This document shows positions 48,901 to 61,358 of a stretch of 64,000 nt of DNA, one piece after another. This DNA is from Bombus terrestris. Lineage: Eukaryota; Arthropoda; Insecta; Hymenoptera; Apidae. The stretch lies in assembly GCF_910591885.1 (NCBI RefSeq), contig NC_063273.1, positions 9,672,001 through 9,736,000 of the forward strand, written 5' to 3'. The translations under genes were made by a program, and so were the position numbers. The notes below the pieces were generated by a model, which did not search any database, was not told where the DNA came from, and worked only from the letters and a program-made list of their open reading frames with translations. Each line of letters starts with the position of its first letter. Position 1 is the stretch's first letter.

Positions 48901-51900
48901 GGTTGTTGATCAAATTCATTAATCCTTTATAAACGGTGCCAGCGACACGAGAACGAGTTAATCGGCTGGGCTGCTCCGATCGCACTTGATGGATGGCGTG
49001 ATACTGTTACAAATTGGCGATTTAATTAGACGAATTGTTATCCACCGCGCCACTGGTTTGCAGCAGACTGTGTTTGATTTGAATCGTCGATATAATGAAG
49101 CGTTATATTACTGAATGCATTAAATTCTGAATGCGTAATGATATTTCTTTCTCAAAAAGTAAATTGAAATATATAATGAACGATAATTATGCTATTGTGC
49201 GTATTGAATCTCGAAATGATAAGTACTTTAACTTTCTGTTTGTTCTTCTACTGGAAGGATTAATTGATCAAAACGTTGGATAATAATTTCAACTCTACTC
49301 TATTCTGATTAAATTTTTTATTTTGCTGTGATACTGGGTCATACTCGGACTTATTGCACCACAATTTCAACTATGTACTGTGATCTCGCGAAAAGAGGAA
49401 AAGAAAATTTGAGAGACAAGCAAGAAGAACCAGCGCAAAAGAAACACTTCGTACGTGCATGCTGGTTCAGCCGTGTCTCCAACGTCTGGCTTCTTTCATT
49501 TCGCGTTATTGCAACGCGAAAACGACAAACTGTTCTTTCTGCTCGCGAAGAACGATTCCGGACTACCCCGGAGAAATTTACAGGTCTCGGTGTTTCGCCG
49601 TGACATCCCGCGACTATTTTCATGGCTCGTAAATATGTCAAACTATATAAAACACTTATTACATGCGATAGATAACGAATTCGTTCATCGAATGTCGGTT
49701 ACAAATCGTAGTTATTAAACTGTGACAATTCACATTCATATTGAATAATGAGCGAGTATATTTTTCAGTAAATTTATAGAATTTCCTCCTACTATGGCGT
49801 ATTACAGGTTCCATGCTTTGAAGCAATTTACGTATATAATGAATAATTGTATTATAAACATATATATATAATGGTCTTCCAACACAGTATTCACATTTTT
49901 GGTGATTTTAAGGGAAAAACAAAAAGAGCGAATCATGTTAATATCGCATTTACGACACATGATTATGTTTATAAATGATACAATAAACAATGTTATTATA
50001 GAGAATTTTTGTTGAAACATTTATTTGGTTTGTACAAGGCGAAGGATAACAATTACTTATCTGTGAATTAAATTTTGTGAGTCAAATTATTTTACACTTT
50101 CTTATATATTCAACTGAATACTTTATAAAATAAACAGTTAAAAGTACTATCAGTGCTACTGCGTCCATATTGCGCGATTGTTTCTCGGTAGAGATAGTAA
50201 TACTGAAATAATTAATCATACTAGCTCGTCACTGAAACCTACTTATTCGTCCTGCTATTCATACAAAGCTTTGTCTTTTCGTATATCATTTATAAATCGT
50301 TTTCCTTGTTTTTTATGAAATAGTTATAAGCGCGAGGAAGCAAATTCCGCCGCTGCATGAAATTAATTATTTGCCAGGAATCAGGCGTATAATCATGTCA
50401 ACTGAACGTACGCTAATTATACCGCGATCATGTTGCAAAGACGCGATGCAATTTCACCAGGCTGAAACCATTTGAAACCGAGCTGCTCGCGGTTAAACAT
50501 TCACCAGCCACTAACCAACGGATTAACAGAAATTTGACAATTAATTTCGAAAATTCATAGCAGGTTATATCATCTAGCGCTATGATAATCCTTAACGAAA
50601 ATCATTAAAGCTAAACCTCTTTAACGATCGAATTGTAAAATAAATTGCAAAGTAAAAATTCAGCGTTCTAATAAAATTGCCAGCATACTATCTCAATAGC
50701 TATAAAATGTAGCACGTGTAAACAATTAAGCGTGCGATTAAACGTGTTCCAGTTGATAAAACCGGTAGAACAGCTACACAGAAAGCTCCAGCGGTACCGA
50801 TACCAGCCGTGAAACGTGGAGATACGAACGCCACTTTTTTGCACCGCTTTATTCGTCCGAGTAATTTTTATAATTAAAGCGCGCACACTCGCGGATCTCT
50901 GCCGTTTTTTCTCTCGCTAGCCCGTATTCGAACCAGTTGAATGGTCGTGTTTTGCCCGAAGTATTCAAAGCGTAACTGGTTCTTGGCGGATTAAATGGTA
51001 ATTTCCCCCGACCTGCCTGACCTCCTGTTTCTTTTTCCTCTTCTAACTCTTAATTTCCTTAATTCTCTTAGTTTTTAATGTGTAAACGAACCAACGCGCT
51101 AACGATCGTAGATATTACACACGGGATAACAAAATTTATGGAGCGATATTTATAAAGCCAAGTCTAAGTATTAAAATCACGAAGAAAATTTATGTAGAGA
51201 AATTGTTGAATCTTATTTTTCAAATTATACGTTTTCTATCTATTTCGTGTTTATCCCCCATTTTTCATAAACAAGATATTACAAAATTTGAAGAAAGATA
51301 TTACAAGTTCGGAAAGATACGAACACAAATTAATGAGAAGGCCGATATAGCTAATTTTCTCAATTTTCGACATTCGGAGCTCCGACTCCTGAATATCATA
51401 GGCACGTACAATTTCGCGATGGTTTTCCTGTCGATTACACGAGAATTCATGACGATTCTGGGCTGGGACAAGAGCGGCGGCGTTTCATAGCAAATCGGGC
51501 AGCGCGACATCTCGCAATGGTGCGAGGCTGGTTGCATATTTAAGGAGCGAGCTTGTTAATGCGACAGGAGCGCCACAGCCGGTGAATCACGGGCCACCGC
51601 ACCCAACGGTGCGAATGGGGCTTAACGCGGAACGAGCGGAGGAAACGTGAAGCAAAACAGGAAGCAGCCGTTTCCATGGACACGCCACTGGTATTGGCTT
51701 AGAATCGGCTTTTCTCCGGCTGCATTTTCATATCTCGCGTATGCTTTGTCACGCATAAAAGCGAGATCTACCTCTCATGTACGTATTGAATATGGTCAAG
51801 CCCCCCGCCCCCGGTCGTGTTTCGGGGACTGGTGAGAAAACGAAAACTCTCGGCTAATTACAACGCTGGAAATTCTGTAATATAGCTGGAATTCCATTCG

Positions 51901-52877
51901 TAACAGACCACCGGTTCCACATCCGAGGATAATAACTTGTGCTCAGTACCGGGAGGGGAAAAAACAGAAGAGAAAATTGCTACTCTAACTCTATTCCGAG
52001 CAACTGCCATCTTGGCGGAATCTCCGTAAGAAAGTTACAAACATAATCTCGACGAAGCTGAAGGCAGCCGTGTGAACGTGCTGCGTGAACACCACAACGG
52101 AAGTTTAGGAATTTTACGCACACCGAATATCCTCTGTTGTTCGTTACCTCCGTTTTATCGGATACACCTGTTTTTCCACAGTTAGTGGAACTACTACTAC
52201 ATCTACTTGTGCTATAAGTTTCATACGAGACATCGTTTCCCAAGTTATTCGGGCTACGTGTGGGATATGAAGAGAATATGAAGGTTAAAAGTATCTGGCG
52301 GTTTTGGTATAGCAGATTGAGTTCTTCCTTACCAAGCTGTGACCTAGAGCCTGATTCTTTACGAGTCAGAGAATTTTCTATCGCCTTTTAGTTCACATTC
52401 TTGGTAACTAGAATAGTAGTAGAAGCTTAGCTGCGACGTAGCGTTATTAAAAATTCGTGATATGAACAGAAAACAGTAAGGAAATAAAAAAAGGAAGCAA
52501 CAGTCAAAAATAGAATTCTTTCCAGTAAATACAGAATTTCTTTCGTTTTTCTTGTAACCTCTACTTTTTGCCTTGCTTTCGTAAAACTGTGCGTGACAGT
52601 GCAGATATACAAGTATAAAAGTATCAGCGGAGAGAAACTTTCCGTATAAAACTGAGATTTCTCAAGTTTCTTAAAATAACTCCAAAAATTTCCCATCGCG
52701 GGAAGAAGCACTTGCAGAAAGAGCATTATATATGTAATATGAAAAATAAGAGGAAAGGGAACAAGTATTCTTGCCCGAAAATACACCGCTGTATGCGTTC
52801 CTGTAAGTTCTCAAACAGAGCTGCAGTGCTACGCAAATTTGCTGTAAGCTGTCTCTCTTCGAGGGCGAAGTTGTGCA
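45982..52877. other. Mostly AT-rich non-coding stretch
   Basis: No gene, transposon or RNA is recognised. CpG-rich patches lie at 46200-46620, 49380-49620 and 51440-51850, each with overlapping frames on both strands. GA-rich and TA-rich short tracts occur at 46170-46190, 48064-48090 and 49858-49872. Confidence 0.5.
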
Positions 52878-53486
52878 TCAAAAATACTTTGGAAAGAAAC
52901 AGAGGAAACAAGGTGTAGAACTGGTAACTTGGACCAACCACTGCGACGAGAAATGGAAAATAATCTCTTCGTAAATAACCAGATCCTCTGTCTCCTGTAT
53001 CTTTGAAACTCGATGTTTCAAACAGAGGAGAGGTGAGTTTCCAGGAATCTCGTGGTCCAAAAACAGAATCATAAAGCATGTCGCGTGGCCGTACGCTCGA
53101 AACAATCGCGGCCAGCTGAATTCGAGGATTAATGGAAGCCGATGAAACATCGAAACCGCGGACAACGGGGCATGAAATATAAATTCCGTATCAACGGGAA
53201 GCCAGGAGAAGCGGCGGCGAGTGAATCGGAGCGTCTTCGCAACGGGATTATTCCAGGCACAATGAATTGCACAGCGAATTGAGAGAATCCCCCTTTTGAA
53301 CTTCGTTGCATCGTACGAATGCGAGAACAAAGGGACATCTCTGCACAAAGGAGCCTGCAGAGAGCACCTGAGAACACCAGATCCACCCCCTCTCTTTCTC
53401 TCTGTATCTGCCTTCGTTTCAAACGGCTCGGGGTGTCTTACGGAGGAAAAATATTTATCTTCTACCCGCTGAATGGCCGGAAACAT
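52878..53486 (-). CDS. Longest open frame of the window, 202 codons, doubtful
   Basis: The minus strand is open for 202 codons here. The product is unusually rich in Phe, Cys, His and Arg and has no signal peptide or recognisable domain. A second minus-strand frame (53129-53422, 97 codons) and an overlapping frame at 52726-53079 are open through the same CpG-rich island. The composition resembles translated non-coding DNA more than a protein. It could still be part of an exon, so it is listed for testing. Confidence 0.12.
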   Translation of the reverse strand: MFPAIQRVEDKYFSSVRHPEPFETKADTERKRGGGSGVLRCSLQAPLCRDVPLFSHSYDATKFKRGILSIRCAIHCAWNNPVAKTLRFTRRRFSWLPVDTEFIFHAPLSAVSMFHRLPLILEFSWPRLFRAYGHATCFMILFLDHEIPGNSPLLCLKHRVSKIQETEDLVIYEEIIFHFSSQWLVQVTSSTPCFLCFFPKYF

Positions 53487-56400
53487 CCGGTCAAAATCGA
53501 TTAATAAGAGCGAGGGATAGAGACTTTCGTATTCATCTCGCGTTGTTCTTGCGACGAGTCTTCCTTTGAAGAAGGAGCACCTCGTTTATTTGACGACGTA
53601 TCGTTTTACTTTTTAAAATTTCTACGTTCTGAATAATATTGTCTATCGTGAAAATATGTAATTAACAAGGCAATATAAATTTCGGGATATCTCAAGGTAC
53701 CTCGAAGCTGCTGGAAAATGGACGCAAAACGTGATTTACGGAACTCTGTATTTTATACTCCTCCGAATAGTCGTGCAGAGATAATTTTACTTGAGCAATT
53801 TAAGCAAATGGTTGAGGATCTATTAGATCAAGAACGGAGGAACGTTCAAGGTGTAGAATAAAGAATCTATCGAAGAGAACGTTCCGAGGTGAGAACAGAA
53901 CAAATGGAGTCGAGGATGATTAGAGATCTAATGGAGTTACAACTTCTTCAATTCGAAATCTAAAAGCTCTGAAAGGTGTAAAAATCGGACGATGGAACTT
54001 TAATTCTGCTGTGGAAATTTAATTCGACACGATTTTGTTAACGCCACTACGTCAAAATATATCGTTAACAGAGTGTATTTTGAATTTACGAATGAATTAT
54101 AGTCGCATCACGATCTCGAACGGTTTTCGCCAGGGAAACAAACATGATTAAAACGAAGTCGGCGACGCCGACTCGATGGAATGAACATTCCAAAATGCTG
54201 TTGCCAGCCGCTGCCTGGTAAGCCAGAATATCCCTGCCGTGTGTTTCACGATATCGAATAAGAGCGGCCGAGAATTCGTATAAAATATTGCGAACGTTTT
54301 ATATGAGTTCAGCTATCAGACAGGCGGTAGACGTAATATACGCAGGAGACGCTTTAAAAATGCACATCGGTATCGTAGCAGATAAATCCGGAATGCAATA
54401 GACGAAAAATAAATACCATATAGCCCTGTTGTCTATGAAATATCAATTTAAGAAATCGCGATGTTTCATATACCGTGGAAACAGAGCACAAATTGCATTC
54501 CATCGGACCGTTGTCTTTAAAAATTCCCTCGCAGGTATTCAGTACCATGGGATTAAACGAAACATAGGATTAAATCAAATTGGTATTACTTCGTTATAAT
54601 ATCAACGTTGCGTTTCATTATAGGATATGATGCTGCAAGAACGTTGCGTTGCTGACAGATTTTGATTTGTGATATGCCGAATAATAAAACGATAATTAAC
54701 ACAATAATAATTTAACTGTATAATCACTCCCAGTTGAAAAGCTTTCATTCTTAATTCTTTCAAAAAACTAACTTGTTAACGCACTTTTCCCAACGATCTA
54801 CTCTTGTTCACGTACTTACATTTTCTGTCTCCTTTTTTTTGTTTTTTTTCTTTTTTATTCCTAATTGTTAAAAGCAAATAGCCCCATCGCTCCTACGATA
54901 CCTAAATTTTCGCTTTACTCCGCCAAATTCCTCTTACAACAACCCCAAGAGGTACTGCGAACAACCTACACGATAACGTTCGGTTAATAACTAACACTTA
55001 ACGTCCATTCCACGAGATTTCTTCGGAACGTCGGAGATAATGGGAAGAAGAAACGAAGAACGGAAGTGGCGTGTGGTATGTAGTGAGAAAAATTGTCTAG
55101 CGAAGGGATGAGCCGGAAGTTTGAGCACGAGCGTCCCGCAAAATTAGTTTCGTTCAAGAAAAATGAACCGTGCTCTCTGCTCTGTAACGGCTCTACGGTT
55201 TACAGCTTCTATAGCTATGGTCGGTTAAGCCATCGCAAAAGCGTGTAGGAGAATGCCGATCGATACATACGACAGAGGACGATTCGATTCCGAAACGGTA
55301 TCAGTCGTCCCACGGTTATCGTAATTAACCAATTAAAACTTCCGAACGCGCAATTTCCGAAATAATAACCGGCTGTTCCGCATTGTGATTATATTCGACA
55401 GTTCGATTAATGCTCTAATTAAGCGGTCAACAACACGTCAAATGTAACAAAGCCGCCATGAGTTCGACTGCGCGATTCCACTTTGATACGACTCCATCCG
55501 AGAACAGTTCGAAAATACGTCGAAGTTTCGGCTCTTAGTCAGTTCGTAAGCGATGGACGAAGTCTATAGTTACTTGCAGCGTATTCAAAAGATGCAACTG
55601 GGACGCTGAAATTCCTTGCGAATATTAACAAGCAGCGTTAGGAATATTTTACACCTCGTAGATAATTTTCATTATCGAGTTGAAAATTAATCAACGCCTT
55701 CTTGTGTTCTGTCAGAGATCTAGGGAATATAACAGCTGCGAAGTTGATTTAATTTCTAATTTGCCTTCCAATCCATTGCTCGTCAAGAACTCAATGAAGA
55801 TGACAATAATTCATTCATCATCGGTTCTAAATTATTTGGTAAAAGAAGCCTGTGCAGTGGTGTGCAAAAGTGCTGAGACCATTCAATTAACTTCTAAAAT
55901 GAAAACTATATTTGCGGTGTTATTTTAATTCTGTTCTTATTTCCAGAATGTTTTCAATTAATTTCACATAAGTAATGTTTTATGGAACCTTCTTTCCTCG
56001 TTGAATAATTCTTCGGTAATCTCTTCTCATACGTATTATCCATTATTCTCCTTTCTACCTTCAGTCTCTTAATATTTCTCGGCATTCGAGTTTTCACTAC
56101 TTAAATCATTCCACATATGTATATTTTGTAACGTTCAATCCAGTACTATCCATTGGAGGATTTCTGAGAAATAGCTTCTGTACAGTTCTACGTATAAATA
56201 TTTCCTAAAATTATTCATAGAAGAAACACGCGTTTATTACTTGTCGAAATAAAATACATGAAGAACCAGAATGGAATATCACGAGTTGAACCGGTAGCGG
56301 ATCTTGAACGACACCTAAGCCAGTAAATTCGGTTTATTCGGATATGAGCAATAACCGCGCATTTCCATGGGCCGAGGCCAGATTTTCTATCATTTTAAAT

Positions 56401-56878
56401 CCGATTGCTCGTATCCGCGCTCATGTCGACCAAGACTGCTCGGAAGAGCAAATATCATTCGAAGAGGATCAGATTTCGCGTTCTCCGGACAGTCAGCGTC
56501 CGATACATACAGGCTTATTCCCCTTTTTATTCGTGCCACGCGAACGCTCCAACCCTCGCGATAAGCCTGGATCATACGCTCCCTTTTTCCGATGAACCAC
56601 GATAATTTTATGACTTTCCCCAGCGACTTCCTGTCGTCGCAACGCATTTGGGACGCGTCCTTGCGGATTGATAAATTTTCTTGGTCGATTCTCTCGGGTT
56701 TAATTCAAGAGGAGAGGTAATGGCTAATCAACAAGCAATTCTCTGTTAAATTGGAAAAGTTCGTTGTATAGATGAAATCGAAGACAAAGTTGCAAATGAA
56801 TATGTGCCATGTTTGTCGGTTGAAGGTGTGATATCGATGGAATTAACTCCGAATAAACACTCTGTGTAGGTGTTATAT
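53487..56878. other. AT-rich non-coding stretch
   Basis: I see no supported gene. T-rich tracts with T8 runs occur at 54830-54856. A CpG-richer patch at 56340-56650 has short overlapping frames on both strands. Confidence 0.55.
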
Positions 56879-57088
56879 TAGGTCACCCCATAAGTTCGTG
56901 CCGACTTTTGTGTATACATTTCATGTGTCGATTTATAAATATACGGCGATAAGGGACCAATGCACTTGAAAAATGAGAAGAAGTACAATGAGAGGGAGAT
57001 TACATTTTTTCATGAAACTGAAAGGTATGTAAACAATCTTAACATATATAACCGCTCGAAAAACGGAACGAACTTATGGGATGACCTA
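56879..57088 (+). mobile_element. Mariner-type miniature element (internally deleted), copy 2
   Basis: This is the second copy of the element at 32091, in the opposite orientation. Its ends TAGGTCACCCCATAAGTTCG and the complement of TAGGTCATCCCATAAGTTCG are flanked by TA. By hand alignment it differs from copy 1 at about ten positions plus one 3-nt gap over about 210 nt. On the plus strand the former transposase tail is still visible (EGDYIFS then stop), but two in-frame stops interrupt the preceding residues. It is non-autonomous and was probably mobilised by a full-length mariner elsewhere. Confidence 0.85.
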
Positions 57089-60000
57089 ATGTAAAAGACT
57101 GAAATTTCTTTGCAATGGGACAGAAATATCATGATTATGTTAATAAAATTTCCAACCGTTCTGAAAATCTACTTATAATTATTTATTAATATAATAAAAT
57201 AATAAAAATATTTATAAATATTTATGACACGCTGTTTTATATCGTACAGACCTCGATTGCATCTCTGACGTGGACTTCTGTAAATGCATCTGATATGATA
57301 TGATGTAAATGACGCTGATATACGTTTCTTTACCTCAAGAACACAATAATGTTGAATTCATGCAATTTTATTTCACTATCTTAATGAGTTAAGTAATTCG
57401 TCCTTTTGTATTTCCTTAATGGATGATCCCTTTCTTCCTGCTACTGAGATCAAGTTGAATCACATCGATTTCCCAAAAAATCTCGTATATCCTTGACAAG
57501 CAGAAGAGCCATAAACGCCACTCTGTACACGCGAACGTGCTCGGATCTCACTTCGTAGATACATTAACGCCTCGAGTAGAAGCAAAATCTGGTTAGCAAC
57601 AGCCAGGAGTGCAAAAGCCCTGGGAAGCTCCGGGAAACTTCTTGTCCTATTCTGAATAGTTACCATGATTGTACGAACACATATACGTCCGCGTGCACCT
57701 CTATATACACATATACGTAGGAATAAAACGTTTCAACGTTGAATGGTAACGAAACGACGAACGAAAATTTACGACACATCCATTGTTTCTCTGTATCCCG
57801 GGTTGAATTTCAATATTTTATTATCGGCATACAGAGAAGCCGGTTGGTTATTGTTAAAGGGAAAATAAATCGTCGTTGAAACGAGATTGCTTTTGATAAC
57901 AGCGTTGCAGGTGCGCGGCAACGTTCGAGATTTGAACTTATGAATTTTCCTGGTTTCATTAGCCAAGTAAATCCGACCGATATTCTCGACATTCTCGCTA
58001 ATGTGCACGGTTAGCCAGAATACGCGATGCCAATATAGCCGCAGTTCTTACTCGAAAACCGCCGATGATATTATTAAATTACAACTCGCCGAAAAACGCA
58101 GAAAAACTCGACATCGCGTTTCGTTGGCTGAATATCGCATGCGTCGCTCGCGTAATACCGTTGCAACATGTCTGCCATTATTATGTAATGAATATTTAAT
58201 AATATCGATACACACGATGTTGCGTTGTATCAGTTTCAGGGGAGGGCAGATTTCCAGTCGTAAACGATTTAATTAAGCGATCCTATCTCGGCCGCGAACT
58301 ACTTCCACATAAATTATCGTTGCCGAATTTTCTCGTTAATCCATAATAAATAGCACACGCGAAACAAATAACAGTATTTTGCTCGATTAACATGTTGCGG
58401 CTTTGCGTTTGATCGGAATTAGCGCACGAATTTCGCTAGAAATGCTCGGTTCTATTTGTGACATAGAATGGTTGGTTCATACTACAGTGAATTTCCATTT
58501 TTTATGTTTTGGTAATTAGTTGACGGAGTTAAAAACAGTCGATATATTTTGCTGTTCGTTATTTCTTATGAACTTTCTCAGAAAGAAAATGTCGTTTGAT
58601 AGACGATACTTTTAATTGGATGTGAAATGCATCGTTTGATTCCGATGCAGTCTTCGAATTTTTATATCCGAGTCTCGGCCTTATTCCAATAAATAGGAAG
58701 ACTTTTAATGTTTTATAATACCTAGAAATATTAGATTATAACATAAATTTGTTTTTGCGTAATCCCTTAATATTTAGTCGACGGTGAAAACTAGACGAAT
58801 ATATATTGCAAAGTAATACACATATTTTTTTAATCTTTCCTAAACCTCGTTATTAATCTTTTGAATAAATCAACGTTTTTAATATGTAGTCTTTTCCTTT
58901 CTTTTTTCTTCTTTCATTGAAAAATATATGAGTACTCTGTGCATATAATAAGTGAAAATTACTGCAAATGGTTTCAGTGTTCGAGTAGACGCACTCTAGA
59001 GAATTTCTCTAAAAGAAGTCGCAGCGGAACGACGTGTAGGAATTAGTATACTGTGCAAATTGGCGAGCCAATTTACATTTGTAGAACGAACTTCGCGATG
59101 TGTACACCTACTCTCTTGTGTCCGCTTCAAACGAACTGTCGTTTGCTTATTTCCCCTATCGGTGGCGATGGTTCGTTAAGCCTTTCACCAAGCTTTTGTT
59201 ATCGGGAATGTAAAAGCTCGAGATTATATGGCAAAACGCTTGTACCTTTATATCATGCACATAAGCTTCTGTATATTTTTTGTATGCTTGTTAAAAATAC
59301 GCGGGAATGTTGTAAAGATCGCTTGAAATTATTTTCAAAAGCTGGCATCAAGATAGCGAGCAATTGTACAAAATAACGGCGAACGCATAATACAATGAAA
59401 TAAATTTTAATTTCGTATCTTTTTACCATTTGATTCTAGAGGGTAAATTATATATCATAATTATCATATTAATTTAATGAAAATTGTCCAATTACAATAG
59501 ACTGTTGTAAGCTTGAAATATACATGAATTCTCTTACTAACTGATTCTATATTTTTACGTTTAATATTGACGTTAAATGAGCAATTGAATAGTTTTTGAT
59601 CTATTATATAAATTAAATATACAATTTGATCTTATTTATATGGAACGAAATTACTAATATTGATTCCACATTAAACACGTCAAATTTTACGCTTTCAAAG
59701 AATCAGTAGTGCTAATAGAATATATCATAATGGAATAACAGAGGCGCATGAAATTTATCGAAACACCCGAAACGACTTGTTTTATGGCTGCACCGCGATA
59801 CAGTTGAACAAACAGAGGGATCAAAAAAATTTATGGAAGCCCTCCATTTTACGAGCAAATTAAACGTTTCCAGGAATCGAGAGGACGTCGAAAGAATAGA
59901 ATCGACAAGTATAATGCTGGTGGCAATTCTATAATGCGTTCGTAACAATCGTCGTTTGTATTTTTTATAAAGAAATTTATAATAATTTGATTATGACGAA

Positions 60001-60860
60001 TTTGAAAATCAGTTTACAACGAAAATGACAATCGTTAGTAATCGTTACTAAAATTTCCGATTTGTTCTATATTCGCAGGACTTGTCGTGAAATGCGTCAG
60101 TTCGATTAATTATACTAATACAATAGTTATATTCCCATGATACTCACACCGTTATAATCAAGTGCTAATGCGTTTCTATGATTTTTGTCCGACTAGTTGG
60201 TTTCGAAGTTTATAGGCAAAATAACATGCCGGAAATTTCCCTTGAAACACACAAATCCACTTTCGAAAATTCATCGACGGAACAATGACGTGATCGTATT
60301 TCATAACCGTTCCGACGTTTCATTTGCATCCCACGAAACGCTACACATCTAGAAACTCGCGTATTTGACTCCATTTCAAGCAGAGATTGAGAATACATTC
60401 AGTGACAAATATGAGCCTCGAAGTCTTTCAATATCAAAAAGTTCAAATAACCATAAACTCGAGTGCAACAGTTGTACAACCTGTCCAACAATTTCCCCTC
60501 AGAATTACACATGCAATTATAACTACAAATCCATAACATTGCGCTGTTTCTACAAATTGGAAGAATCAATTCTAACGTCTACCAGTCCTTTACACATCGA
60601 CAAAACCGAGAACAAGCCCTCGAATCGTGAATCAACCAACCAGATAAGGAAACCCATAATTTCTCCGAATTTTCATCCAACACGACGACCACCTTCACGA
60701 TTCACGATCCAACACCTATCCTTCATCCGCAGCCGCAATCATGCCTGGTGATGGTCAAACACGGTGATTTCGATGCGGTGCGTTAATCAAGGGTCCAACT
60801 AGCGTCTGATACGATAAAATCGGAGCTAGAGCCTAAGCGGAGGCGTTTCTCTCTCGGCTG
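57089..60860. other. AT-rich non-coding stretch
   Basis: I see no supported gene. An open plus-strand frame of 128 codons at 60365-60751 (ATG absent at its start) is Asn/Ser/Thr-rich and has a Cys-rich patch. It lacks a recognisable domain and is probably chance. CpG becomes denser from about 60600 toward the next feature. Confidence 0.5.
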
Positions 60861-60971
60861 ATGTTATCGATTCGAGCAGCCGGCGGTGCGCTTCTGGCTG
60901 CCATCGCGACAGCCGTTTATGTACACGTTTCCCGCGATATGACAAACAGCATGACGCCGTGGCGGCCATAG
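60861..60971 (+). CDS. Small hydrophobic ORF, 36 codons, candidate membrane or signal-anchor peptide
   Basis: ATG at 60861 opens a frame ending in TAG at 60969-60971. Residues 6-23 (AAGGALLAAIATAVYVHV) form a continuous small-residue hydrophobic stretch, preceded by a single Arg and followed by a polar tail. This is the layout of a signal anchor or single-pass microprotein. The third positions are C/G-rich, unlike surrounding DNA. It lies in the CpG-rich island (about 60600-61080) immediately before the Tc1 element. The ATG context is poor (C at -3), and the minus strand is also open here. It could also be part of a first exon. Confidence 0.25.
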   Translation: MLSIRAAGGALLAAIATAVYVHVSRDMTNSMTPWRP

Positions 60972-61103
60972 TGTACGCGGCTCGTTGATACGCCGTGAAA
61001 TGTCAGGCCAGCTTTTCGTGCGTCCATGCGCACGGCCAGATGAACGAGCTTCGAGGACGTGAGGACTCGAAACACTTAGATAATTATTATTACAGTGACT
61101 CGT

Positions 61104-61109
61104 GTAAGT
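61104..61109 (+). promoter_or_regulatory. Consensus splice-donor-like sequence at the Tc1 insertion point
   Basis: CGT/GTAAGT matches the eukaryotic 5' splice site exactly over six intronic positions. It closes the CpG-rich island, and its last T is the first base of the TA target dinucleotide. If the island is an exon, the transposon sits at the very start of the intron. A frame beginning with ATG at 61034 is open up to this point (MNELRGREDSKHLDNYYYSD and two more codons). This is a single motif match. Confidence 0.2.
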
Positions 61110-61110
61110 A

Positions 61111-61216
61111 CACTCCTCGTCAAAGAGATAGCTCAATGACGCGTGTAAAGTTTTTTGTCTGTAACGTATAACATCAAAACATTATGAGCTCAGGATATGC
61201 GGTTCGTTGAAAATAA
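61111..61216 (+). repeat. Left terminal inverted repeat of the Tc1-like element
   Basis: It starts CACTCCTCGTCAAA and continues through GACGCGTGTAAAG and GAGCTCAGGATATGCGG to GAAAATAA. Compared with the right end it lacks about 33 nt between the tip and the GACGCG block. Confidence 0.85.
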
Positions 61217-61358
61217 TTAAAAATATTATGAGGTTTAGTGTGTAACAAAAAAATTTGTTTTGTTTTAAGAACGAAATGATAGCACATGTACAATAAGAAA
61301 ATAATAATCAACATAAACTGTAACTAACAATAATTACTTATCAAACGTATATATTTAT

